Below are positions 33,212 to 45,100 of a stretch of 64,000 nucleotides of DNA, in pieces (position 1 is the first letter of the stretch; every line of letters starts with the position of its first letter). A model generated the notes under the pieces. The model searched no databases. It was not told the DNA's origin and saw nothing but the letters and a program-made list of their open reading frames with translations. The position numbers were made by a program, and so were the translations under genes. The DNA is from Ypsolopha sequella. Its lineage: Eukaryota > Arthropoda > Insecta > Lepidoptera > Ypsolophidae. The stretch covers positions 17,988,396-18,052,395 of the forward strand of contig OW204005.1 in NCBI GenBank assembly GCA_934047225.1. The letters are read 5' to 3'.

Positions 33212-33676
33212 GGGCCTTACTATTGCCAAATGGGTACTTTCTAAAGACTACTTCTCGTTTATGGCAAAACCAAAAATAATGAAAAAATGTATTATGAATA
33301 ATCAACTCTTAGACAACATATGCAACATTTTTCTTTTTCATACCACTAAAACTTCTACATGTTTTTTTTTTTACTGAATGGTGTTTTTTGACCTCAAATT
33401 CCCTACTGCTCCTGAGTGGCTTGGCCGATTGAATTCATCTATGCTTTGATAAATAGATAAACTTTATAGCTATAAACATAACAAAAGATTATTCAATCGA
33501 GTGATCACGTCCAAGTGAAAAGTATAATTTTCTCCTATTTTGCCCTATCAAGGACGCAGCGAGCGTCGTAACAGCCACTATGCATTGCGCGCTGATATGA
33601 ACGTTATTTCAATGTCGTTTCCGTTGATATTCGTACTGACAAATATCGAGCTGCTCATTTAGCGATGGTAATCGCC
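33212..33676 (+). mobile_element. TTAA-flanked non-autonomous element, copy 1
   Basis: It is bounded by TTAA at 33208-33211 and 33677-33680. It starts gggccttactattgccaaat and ends gatggtaatcgcc. About 465 bp. A reverse-complement copy is at 35075-35540. TTAA duplication is typical of piggyBac and Kolobok superfamilies; the termini favour neither firmly. No transposase. Confidence 0.75.
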
Positions 33677-33680
33677 TTAA

Positions 33681-33842
33681 GGGGTAGGTAGTCGCCAACG
33701 ACCTTGAGTCGACTTGTGTCGGTACAAATATCGACAGAAACTATATTGAAATAACGGTCATATCAGCGCGCACTGCGTTATGACGTCGCTGGGTCTCCGG
33801 ATAGCGCAAATAGGGGAAATAATACTTTTCACCTGGACACCA
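33681..33842 (-). mobile_element. TTAA-flanked element, copy 2, truncated and diverged
   Basis: It begins directly at the TTAA that ends copy 1 and runs ggtacaaatatcgacagaaa ... attgaaataacggtcatatc ... aatacttttcacctggaca, the same module as 35115-35247 in the same direction. The outer end is missing after about 33842. Confidence 0.65.
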
Positions 33843-35074
33843 TGGACGGAAAAAAAATTCCATAGAAGATTTTTCTAGGCAATATTTTTCTTGTATTTTA
33901 GTGCAATAAAAATACAAATACCATTAGTAGTTTCAAAGAAATAACAAATTTTACTTAATTTTGGTCTAAAAACAGCTTGACTTTGAACAATATTTTCACA
34001 CTTTTTTTGTAATGCAAGAATAACTTTTTAGAATTTTTTTTTTTACTTATACTTTAAATAACATTATATATTTATTTTATAATTTTTAAACATCTTATTT
34101 AAGATAAATATCGTTATCAGTAAGAGTAATTTTCGGATGACGCTGGAAGAGGTGCCTACACACAATAATTAAATTATGTTAAGAAAATCGCTAGTCCACA
34201 TATGAAAATAACAAAAAGCGTTTTTTTAAACTTAATGTGCAGTAAATTCCACCAAGTGCCAACTACCTAAAGCATCAACCTACTATACATTAAACCATAG
34301 ACTAAATACTTAGTCTATGATTAAGTAAGATTGAAGCTGACTGTCAAAATGAATCAATGACAAAATAATAAATTAAGATATTCTACTTATGACTAGCATA
34401 AATAATTATTTCAAACATATTACAAATATAAATAAAAAGTATTAATTATTTTCGAGATATATTTCGACCAACTTGTGGTCGTCGTCAGTCGAATTGTAAT
34501 TTTTATCGGTGGACTTACAAGTCAGCAATACATTGAATTGCTTTTCTTGCCATTGAATTAAACATAACAATTATTGAGAGCTCAGAGTGACCGAGTATAT
34601 CTTGGGCGGACAGTACTAGATGGAAGTGATGCGGTTTGAAGTAGGGCTTCACACATCTCTCAGATTACCTTCCGTTCCGTCCGGACATTGGGCCGAGTGT
34701 GTGGACACGTCTGTAGGGTGGCTAATACATGTTGTTTTTTAGTCTGCTGTTTTGTCGGCACAAATCGATTTTAACAGACCGATCTGCAAAGCAATTATTT
34801 CCCATAATCCCTTCCAACTACCATAATTTGTTTTGATTTTTAAGAGCATACCGAGTTTTTACACACGCAAACACGTTTTTAAAACCCTTGTTTGAAAATG
34901 TAAGCAATTAAATTAAAATCTAGGGAAATATATTGGTATTATTGGGTATGGTCGCGGGATGACGGCTATTTGACAGTAGGCCGTGTAAATTTAATATCTT
35001 TACCAGTAATTGTGTTTGAAGCATTATATTAGGGCATTATATGTATTTTACCGATGTTTAGGGTATAGTCTTAA
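33843..35074. other. Unassigned sequence between element copies
   Basis: AT-rich. It contains a small hairpin (catagacta ... tagtctatg, 34296-34319) and the hammerhead-like motif at 34455-34495. Confidence 0.5.
34455..34495 (-). other. Hammerhead-ribozyme-like motif, copy 3
   Basis: On the minus strand: CTGACGA, C, stem GACC-ACAAGTT-GGTC, GAAA, TATATCTC. It has the same layout as copies 1 and 2 and the same surrounding bases (attcga before, tatatct after). Confidence 0.45.
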
Positions 35075-35540
35075 GGCGATTACCTTCGCCAAATTAGCAG
35101 CTCTATTTTTATTGGTACGAATATCAACGGAAACGACATTGAAATAACGTTCATATCAGCGCACAATGCAAAGTGGCTGTTACGACGCTCGCTGCGTCCT
35201 TGAAAGAGCGAAATAGGACAAAATTATACTTTTCACATGGACGTGATTGTTAGATTGAATAATCCTATGTTATGTTTATAGCTATCAAGTTTATCTATTT
35301 ATCAAAGCATAAATGAATTCAATCGGCCAAGCCACTTAGGAGCAGTAGGAAATTCAAGCCAAAAAACACCATTTAGTTAATACATTTTTTCATGTAGAAG
35401 TTTTGGTGGTATGAAATAGAAAAATGTTGCATATGTTGTCTAAAAGCTGATTATTCATAATACATTTTTTCATTATTTTTGTTTTGGCTGTAAACGAGGA
35501 GTAGGCTTTAGAAAGTCCCCATTTGGCAATAGTAAGGCCC
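35075..35540 (-). mobile_element. TTAA-flanked element, copy 3 (inverse of copy 1)
   Basis: TTAA lies on both sides (35071-35074 and 35541-35544). It runs ggcgattaccttcgccaaat ... atttggcaatagtaaggccc, the reverse complement of 33212-33676 at roughly 80-85%. Together copies 1 and 3 look like the arms of a 2.3-kb foldback element, but each arm has its own TTAA at both ends. Confidence 0.75.
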
Positions 35541-35544
35541 TTAA

Positions 35545-35966
35545 GGCGCTCTTATCCGAGAAGAGTGACTCTCTGTCTTTTTCTTTACGTGTAAGGAGTA
35601 AAGAAAATAACCACACTTTTGTACTTTTTCGTTGTTTTTATCGGTTTTTAAATTGTTTAAAAATAAGGGATATGTTTATTAAAACCCACTTACGTGGTCG
35701 ACCTAGAAAATTTAAACAGCAATATTACCAGATATGTTTCGTTAATAAAAGAGTGGAATTATGGAAATGGCATGATTTGAAAGGTCTTATTACATGCTGT
35801 GTTCGTGAATTATTTCTATCGAGCAAAGTTTATCTGATCGTGTAACACATGCGTGGAAGACCTAGATAAAGGTTTGAACTATATTGCATATTTTTTTTTA
35901 AAGTTTTAGACGATATTTGAAAGTTCTATTTGACTTTGAAATTACTGATTTTGGGATAAGAGCGCC
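35545..35966. mobile_element. 422-bp TTAA-flanked MITE
   Basis: The ends ggcgctcttatcc and ggataagagcgcc are perfect inverted repeats. TTAA lies at 35541-35544, shared with the neighbouring element, and at 35967-35970. Confidence 0.85.
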
Positions 35967-35970
35967 TTAA

Positions 35971-36213
35971 TATCGATAATCCATCCTGAGCTCAGTTACA
36001 ACAACAAGTACTCGCACACCCACTTATACGATAAGTAAAAGACGTTAGAGTCAGCGGAGCGCGTCGATACACTCCCCATCTGAACTGCTAGCTGCTGGCG
36101 GCAGATGTCTGAGCATCTGGTGGACTGATTCCTTGCCGACTTGCCTGCGTAAGCACTCCTCTATACTTTTTAATTCTAAGTTCTTTGAAGAAACACGACG
36201 CAATGACCTCGTT
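35971..36213. other. Flank before the tandem unit
   Basis: A GC-richer patch (gtcagcggagcgcgtcgata region) without recognised coding. The junction to the tandem unit falls at ttgtactaat. Confidence 0.5.
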
Positions 36214-39200
36214 TTGTACTAATACCCTGTAAAACCACTACTGCTCACACTGAACTCCGTCGAATCCTCCCAATAACAAACCACTTACAACCTACATAGC
36301 TTAACGTTTGGTGCTTAATAGAAATGATTTTAACAGATATATGGCCAAAGTGTGATCGTCAGAGTAGAACCTTACGTCGTGCCTTAAGTAGAACCCAAAT
36401 TTTTTAAAAGTGATTTAGAGATAAAGTTAGCTAGACAAACCCTTATTAAAAGTTGTATTCCGTTATAATAATAACTACCTATTATCAATCATAAACAAAC
36501 GTTAACTTGAAGCAAATTAAGAGCTGTGCTCTAGCCAGGAGACTTCACTTTATTGAATGAATAAACATTAACTTGAAATAATATTTAAGAGCTGTGCTCT
36601 CATCAGTAGTCCACATTATACTGAAAGATCAATTTAAGAGTTCAAAATTCAAAACTTATGAGCATGAATCCAAATAAAGAGTGTTTATCTGTCTGTCTTT
36701 TAAGTACAATATGTGATTGCTCTCAGAAACAATTTTAGTCCCTAGCACTATTAACTTTTAATGTCTTGAGAAGGTTAGAAAGCTAAAGAGAGATCTCTAG
36801 CTGAGGAATTACAGTTAAAAGAACTTTGAGGTGACGTAACAGCTGTAATCTATGAAAAATATTTGGTTGAATATATTTTAGAATAACTGGTGTTTTATTT
36901 AATCTCATTTAGGCATTTCTCAGCAAATATAATGTACAGTAATTAACATTGGCTTTCCAAACTAGATATGTAAAGTTCATAATATAGTACGAACAAAACC
37001 ATAGTATCAAAGTTAGACGGTTGTTTGTTTTAAATGAAACTTAGTTCTTTGAATTAAGGTACATGTTTTATAACATATTATAAACATAATTTACTAAAAA
37101 TAAATTAGAAAAGATGTTGAATCCATCAGCACGTGTCTTAATCATACCAAAGACACAATTCATCATATGGACATCTTTTTATACCATTACCAGACTCAAT
37201 ACCAGTTACCTAATTACCGTACCTTCATTCATGTGTACATAGGTTTCATTTAATGAACCTCTTACATGAAATTTAGCCAATATAAATTACCTTATATAAA
37301 TGAATTTAATAGGCAACTAGCTACTTTATACTAGTAGTTTTATCTTTATATAATTGTAAATGATGGGTAAGAATTCCTTTCAATCCTTCACAAATCACAG
37401 CCATTTATGTAGTCAATTTTTATAACTACTGAATAGAATAATTTCAATATAAGTAAGTACTTTTGATTGAGAAACCTGCTCTAGGTAAAGTAGTAATAAT
37501 AATACTAATAGAACTTAGTTTTTGTTCCATAGATGTATTTATTTATTTCCAATGACGAAGATACAACTTTTACTACCCCATATTTGGTGTATAGTAATAG
37601 TTAAGGCCTTGTTTGCCAGACAATGGAAAACTTTTATGCAAACAAATACATCATTTGTATTTTAAGTTTATTGAGTATTGATAAAGATTGAAATTATTCT
37701 TATTTCTTGAATAAAATCTCCCAGAGCTATTTCCTCAGTAAGTAAATAATTTAACAGTCAAATGGGTATTAAAATCAAAGCCATTTCTTATTTCACCTAA
37801 GAACTTTCTTCTGGATAGTAAGTACTAACCAAACAATGCCGTCAAGTCACTGCACTCTATTTTTGGACTCCTACAATCAGATTATTTGATTTGATAGGTA
37901 CCTACATAAAAGGTTCTTATTTATTGATAAATATAGATTCAAATCATTTCAATTTAGTTTTCACTAAGAACTGACCTTAAGAAGGGTTTGGTAGGTACCA
38001 CAGTTATGACCTTTTGTAGTCCAGAATACATTTCATCAACATGAATTCAAAATCAAGACTTATGTATGCTTTCTCTATTATTTAGGCATATTCTTGTGCC
38101 AAACTCGAGCCTCCTTATTTCTTAAAAGAAATAAGTACCTAAGTAAATACATCATATTTAGAGATCCTTAAGTGGTGAAACTCAAATGTTTTCTAATACT
38201 TATTCCTGAACCACTAAAATATAATTTTCAGAGATCCCTATGTACTTGGAACCTTATAACCTAAACCAACCTAAATTTACTGACCTATTTTTCCTAAACA
38301 ATGATGAAGGTTACCTGATACCTCCCACTATGTATAATTTCTCAAAAATAAATTATTAATACCCTAACAGTAGACTTTATTTTAGAATTTACCTGCCTAA
38401 CATTTGGCCCTAAAATCAAGTATTCCTAGGCTTTCAAATGTGTGGATTTCAAGGCTAGAGGTCCGTCACCTCACATTTACAATTAAACGTGTGTGTGGTT
38501 GTATATTGTGCTAGCAAACACCATACAACCCCTCAACTAATCGACAGAAAGACGCGGGGCAAGTTGGAACCCCTGTGTGTGCCTAACACCCTAAAACTTT
38601 GCCCTACTCAGACAGGGGGTGATACAGTAGGTAAAAAGGACGTCACCCCGCTGGCTGGGATAGCCTATATGTTCATGTGTATATATAAATATATAGATAT
38701 GAGACCATGACCAGCTCAGTCAGATGACAAAGGTTAGAACAAATCGCAACCTCTTCACGGCACGGACGCTTTGCCATAAACATCGCCTTTCATGGGGGAT
38801 GTGTTTCCAGTATGTAAAACTGGAGCAAGGCCATCCCAGACGCTTGCTTCCCTCCAGAGGAGGTTAAAACTAGATTCTGTCGTTCACACCAGTAGGTGAC
38901 CTGAATCTTAGCCCAGTGCGACTTCCGCTCTGTAAGATCCCTGCCTGACTCTTCAAGATTTCCCAGCGACTAGCCCTATGCCACATTGTCACCCTGGTAC
39001 ATCTTCCCGTTTCCACGTCCGGCAATACTAAGAAGAGACCATACTCCCTGCCCTCCCCATCAACCCCTGAAACGACCTATGCACTACTACATTATTTAAG
39101 TACGTACTTTAATTTCGGAACTTGAAAAGACGATTATCGAACCCTTTACATATCGCGGAATCTAGCTCGTTCCTCGTTCACCCTATACGAATTCAAACGC

Positions 39201-39514
39201 GCCTGTGTCAATCTCCGAGTCGGAAAAGTCAAAAACTATTGACCATAACCGAATCTATTTACGATAAAAGGGCATACAGCCACCTAAAAGCTAACGCGAA
39301 CGCGAAATGACCCCGTGGTCAAACGAACAGATAGATTGACACATTCCGTATTTTAATCGCAAGTTCCGAAAACAAAATTACTATTGAAGCAAAGAAAACC
39401 CACCCCGTAACAATACTCTGAACTTGGGACTTCACCTTGAGACTTCTTGACAGCACTTCGACGATGGTATAAAAATATCTGATCCCCAATCCGCTTCTCC
39501 ATGACCTTATATAC

Positions 39515-39585
39515 TCCGTTCCGTTCGTTCCGTTCGGTGCGTTCGCTTCGTTCGCTGCGTTCGCTCCGTTCGCTGCGTTCGCTCC
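39515..39585. repeat. 9-bp minisatellite (cgttcgctg/cgttcgctc)
   Basis: About seven units of nine bases lie inside the tandem unit, with the second copy at 57096-57166. On the minus strand they encode repeated Ser-Glu-Arg in a 110-codon ORF, and on the plus strand Arg-Ser-Leu. The frames are open because the unit lacks stops. Confidence 0.8.
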
Positions 39586-40141
39586 TTATTGGAATCAACC
39601 TAATGCATATAGTCACAAGATCCATTTTGTTACGAAATCTTCGCAGTCCTCCTGACGCCAGCAAGAAATCGACCAAAAGAGACAAAATGATAACAGATAT
39701 AAGAGCGAGTGAGATGGGTATACAGCAACTGCCAATGCCACCGTCTCGTCTACATTGTAATAACTTATAGCTAGCTAGGGTTCACGCATGAATGGAAACC
39801 ATCATGTTTGAAATTGAAAGTTTGTTTTTAATCTATTTAATATTGGACCGATTGCTTGGGCCAGAGGTTTAGTTTACTGTATTTATTATTTAAAATCAGT
39901 AATTTGACGCGATCGATTTCAATTTGCTTTATTTATTTAAACGTAATTTATTTGATTACATACAACAATCTTCCTGTCCATTATAAGAACATTTATTTGT
40001 GAATTGAGACGTGAACAGATGAGGTCCAATCTGTCACAGCTCTTCCCCCAAAATTTACGCAGATTAGCATGCCTTAAACGAAGGAAATTTTCTCTCCCAT
40101 CATTCACAAATGTAAACAAAATATAAAATACAAAAATTTAA

Positions 40142-40830
40142 ATAAGTTTAATATTTATTATCATCTTTCTCCCAGATCGTTCACGTGTGGTGTGTGTTTA
40201 TACCAAGTAGTTAATCAAAACTTAACCGATCGAGACTCCAATCCATGGCTTAATTGTTCACGAATAATCTGTCCGTCAAACAAGGAGATCTGAAATTCCC
40301 AGAGAGATCGTTTGTGAGACGACCTTGTCCTAGTGACACCGCAAAGATTTTCTAGCCAAATTCTATTTTTTCAATTTAAGTAGACACACCTTTGCGCCTC
40401 TTTCATAAACCAAGATCACTTTAATAGCTATCTATCCAGATACCCAAATGAGCAATTGTTCAGCTCGGAATCTCTCCCAGCATTAAATTTTAACCAACTA
40501 TTCGGAGAATGTATAGTGTTGCCGAAGATAGCATTAGCTGCGTGTAGAGTTAAACCTTTAAGTATCACAGTATATACTGTCTTTTTGTCTTTATGACTCT
40601 AACCTAACACCAATTCAACTTAAAAGTTTATGTGAAGTATATAGTCTCCAGGATATGATGACAATAAATTTAAGTCCACACCTTCGAACTGTTGTCTTGT
40701 TAGGGCCCTTTTTGTTGTCAACGTCATAGTCATATGTCAGAGTCGTTTCATTCCATTCCTTCCACCGACACACTCTGACTTCCTCATCCGCTCTTACAAT
40801 TTCCCTAACAAGCCACCAGCCCTACAAATA
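40142..40830 (+). repeat. Internal module A of the tandem unit
   Basis: It aligns in order with module B at 41404-42105 at roughly 70-75% by eye. Shared blocks include tatttattatcat, tagccaaattctattttttc, agatcactttaatagct, gactctaacctaac, gtctccaggata and ctaac(a/g)a(a/g)ccaccagc. This is an old duplication, much older than the near-identical 10.9-kb one. Confidence 0.7.
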
Positions 40831-40894
40831 TGAACCTATTTAATTGTAATTACTTCTATTTAACATGACTATTAACATAACATCTTTTAAATAC

Positions 40895-40985
40895 CACCAT
40901 TACCTTTTAATACCTCCTTAACCTTTTTAATACCACCTTTACCTTTTAATACCTCCTTAACCTTTTTAATACCACCTTTACCTTT
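40895..40985 (+). repeat. 39-bp tandem repeat
   Basis: About 2.5 units of taccacctttaccttttaat, then acctccttaacctttttaa. Confidence 0.8.
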
Positions 40986-40997
40986 TAAAACTAACTT

Positions 40998-41406
40998 AAA
41001 ATATAACTTATTTTAAATTTACGCAAAGCCCTTTTAAACGCCAAAATGCAAGTATTCGCTGATTTTCAACTACGCTTATATTCATGAGTGCATATCTACA
41101 CAAAGTTAATTACGCAGAGTGCTAGACACATAAAGTGTCATATACGCCAAATGTCAACATTGGCAAATATGTCCATTCACAATTATACAAAGAATAACAA
41201 AAAAAAACATAACTTATTTTAAATATATGCAAAGCCCTTTTAAACGCCAAAATGCAAGTATTCGCTCATTTTCAACTACGCTTATATTCATGAGTGCATA
41301 TCTACACAAAGTTAATTACGCAGAGTGCTAGACACATAAAGTGTCATATACGCCAATTGTCAACATTGGCAAATATGCCCATTCACAATTGCATAAAGAA
41401 TAACCA
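40998..41406 (+). repeat. Two ~200-bp direct repeats, nearly identical
   Basis: Blocks from cttattttaaatttacgcaa and cttattttaaatatatgcaa each contain cgccaaaatgcaagtattcg, gagtgcatatctacacaaag and gtgtcatatacgccaa. They differ at only a few positions and lie between modules A and B. Confidence 0.85.
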
Positions 41407-42105
41407 TATCTAAATAAATTCGGTATTTATTATCATGTTCCTCCCAGAATGAATATGTGTGGTGTAATTTTTATACCAAACGGTTAATCGAAAATTAAAT
41501 CAGTTGGAATTCTAATCTATAGGTTTATTAATTACAAATAAATATCCATCAAACAAGGAGAACTCAACCCTTCAAAGAAGTTAGTTGTGAATTAACTCTA
41601 CCCTAGTGGTAACACAATGACCTTCTAGCCAAATTCTATTTTTTCAATTTGAACAATAGATGTGCCTTTGTGTCTCTTTCTTGAATCGAGATCACTTTAA
41701 TAGCTCTCAAGATAAGTACCCAAATAACTAATTACCTAGTCCAGAATATCTTCCAATGTTAAATTCTAATTAACCATCCGGAGAATGTGTAGTTGCCGAG
41801 AAAATATGCATTAGCTGCGTGTGTAGTGAAACTATTTAGAATCGCAGTTTATACTGCTAATTAGTCAAGATGACTCTAACCTAACTCCTTTTCAACTAAA
41901 TAGTTTGTTGTGTAGTGTAATGTCTCCAGGATAACACGACAACAAACATGAGTCCACATTCCTGAAACTGTTGTCTCGCTAGAGCCCTTTTCTTTGCCAA
42001 AGACAAAGTTAATTGTCATGGTCATATCTTTCTATCTCACCCACCGACAACATACTTCCTTCCTCATTCTCTCGAACACTTTCTCTAACGAACCACCAGC
42101 TCAAC
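41404..42105 (+). repeat. Internal module B of the tandem unit
   Basis: Diverged partner of 40142-40830 (see module A). Confidence 0.7.
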
Positions 42106-45100
42106 AAATACGGACAAATCTGAATGATTTAAGTACCTCTTATTTAATATTATTATCTTTTAATACCTCTTAAGCTAATACCTTTTAAGCTAATTTATAA
42201 ACTAACTCATAAAATAACTAACTACCACTAACTAAAATAAAACCCAAATTAATTTCTAATTTTTTTATTTTTTTATTTTTTTATTTTAATAAGACAACGA
42301 AAAATTGGAATAATCTGCTTTTATTAAACTTCCAAATATTTTCACATTTCATTTCTTCTTAATAAATTCATTTAGTAAAATACGACCTTGTACTTTTTTG
42401 TTTTTATTTTAATATCAATTAATAAAGCATTTACACAGTCAACATATTGAAATTTCATAAATTTTGAATTCTCTTCTCTACTTCCCCCCAATCTTACTTT
42501 CCTTTGTACTTAATAAGTAAGGTCTTCCTCATCTACCTGTAAAATATAAAATTTCATCAGTGGCGTACGGTCTACTTCCTTCTCCATTTGTCATTAAATA
42601 TTTCATGAAATAAAACAAGATTTTTCTAATTAAATAGATTTTATTTCATTCCTTAAAGTAAAAATCCAACTACCAATGAAAGTCATTAACAGTTTTTTTT
42701 TCATTTAATTATCAAATTCTGTCTGATATCAATAACCGAAGGTATTCTTTCCCTGTAAGTAAACAAAAATAGTATAATACTAGAATTAATATTGACACCC
42801 CTACTAATTATAACCAGACAATTGCTAAATAATTTAGAATATTTTTAAGTTATTCTAGTCTTTACTAACAGCAGTAATAATTGTTTTAAAATAGCAATCT
42901 AATGATTTCAGTAGATATCATCAGGAAACCCTACTTTCATTGACTAAACCTTTAAATTTTGTAACCGCTTAGTTCTAGCTATGTACTTAATCTAAAATGT
43001 AGGTTGTTCAGTTATATTTCGTTTACAGGATAGATATAATTTAATTTGGACCCTCAGCCTTATAAAAGTTTAATAGTACATAGACACTGGTTGCATGTAC
43101 CGCTCAAACTTAGTAAATAAATATTGACGTCATGCATTTATCCGCTTGTGAAATTAAACATAAAATAAAAGCTATTATAGGTACCAAACATAAATAAGGA
43201 ATAACTTATTACTAACATAACATCTACATAAATAAAACATCCTATACGAATAAGAAGACAGTATAAAACACAAAAGATTAATTCGGAATACGTAAACGTC
43301 ATCAGATTCTCGAACTCCCGGCTTCCGACTTCCTATGTGAACATTCAACCACTCTGTCACAATGCATTTGAATACACAACACTGAAGTTCAAGTCCAAAA
43401 CTATAAATACACCAACACGCTATCTATAACCTTTTCTACACTACTACTAACACATCCCTTGTCATACTACTAATTTACTCCTCTCTCTTTTTCGTATGAA
43501 AGATTACTTCCCCTTAATAAAATAAAGTTTTGACAGTATTATTTATTTTCTATTTGAAACAACGTACTTACATATCTCACCTAACATTATATATTTTTAA
43601 ATTTTTATCAGAAATCATTATTTTGGACCATCAATAAATCAGCAAAACCTCTTAATCGGTTGACGCCCAATTTTCTACTAATAGCTTATTCCCATTCTAA
43701 ATTTACACTTTAGATTCTTATTTGATTTAAAATCACTTATTACTTTTCATACTGGACCCTCTAATTGAAAATGAGACTTTACATACAGAACCCTGATTCT
43801 ATTAAGTACCCATTACCAATTCATTCTTCATCCCGTATCTATTATTTGTAAAATCCAAAGTCCAAACATTATAGCTAGGTATTTACTTTGTGTATGATCA
43901 CATCAATAGTACATTAATTAAATTTAAATATTTTTTTAACTACTAAACCTACTATATTTAATCTTCCCCCATTCTCAACTAACTAAAATAAATACTATTT
44001 TCCATAATTGTTTGTTTGGTACTGACATAATATTAATTGTAACTCCTTTTCAAAACATGATATGAAAACCTACTCAACTTACTCCTGCCCAATCTCAAAT
44101 ATATACAATACACTCATGCTGTACAAAATGCCAGATACCTGTCTGTACAGACAACACAACACCTTTATATTTACTTTGAGAATAACCAAAAAGAAAACTA
44201 TAATTTAAATAAAACAGCTTTAGTTTATTTACCCATGTAACTGTCAACTTTAAGTTTGAGAGCCAATCGTCGGAACCCATGCATCTACTTATGTTTTCAC
44301 AAAGGATCCCCAAAACTGCCTAAAGAAGGAGGTGGTCTATGCTTACAAAGCAAGACAATTCATCTAAAACTCGCGCACGGAACTCTATCGAATGCGGATC
44401 GATAAATTAACCATAAACCATATAAATACAATAAATATACATACCACACACATATATGTATATTACGTACAATTAATTTCCAATCATTTATAGATAACGT
44501 CGTCTATATTTTACACGGTGTCTATTTGTAACTCACACATCAACATTTGCACTAGATACCTACTGAACTAAATTCCATGTGGTTCTCACCATGGTTTATC
44601 CAGAATTCTAAATCAACAGATAAGATAAGATATCTAGTGTAAATAAATAGGCTTCATCATAAATAAAATTCTCTTGTTATATTGAAATCCGACATTTGAC
44701 AGTCACCCCCCCCCCCTACTATCTCCCGTCAAAATTAAAATAAATATTAAAACGAAGTAAATATATAGTTGAATATTATGTAATTTATTTCAACGCAAAT
44801 GAAACCATAAATAAAGTCGATAGTTTGTTTAAACTTAACTGTTTGGCAAGTGGCAAGTATCAAATTCCGACATAACTTTACTTGTAGAGCTAACATAAAT
44901 CTGTAGTAATAAGAACAAATTAATACAATAATTTGCTAAAAAGAATTTTAAACATTTTAACCTCGTCATGAAACTTATTGTACGACCGCATTATTACCAG
45001 ACCGAACTAACGCCATCTATCAATCTAATTCAGTACCAACTATCTCCTCGCTATGTCTGTTCGTCAATAAGTAATCCAATTTCTAACGACCCGATAGTTT

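Noticed and set aside
39353..39770. Ser-Glu-Arg-rich 110-codon ORF and its antisense 89-codon ORF
   Set aside because: Both depend on the 9-bp minisatellite, and both are simply repeated in copy 2 at the fixed offset.
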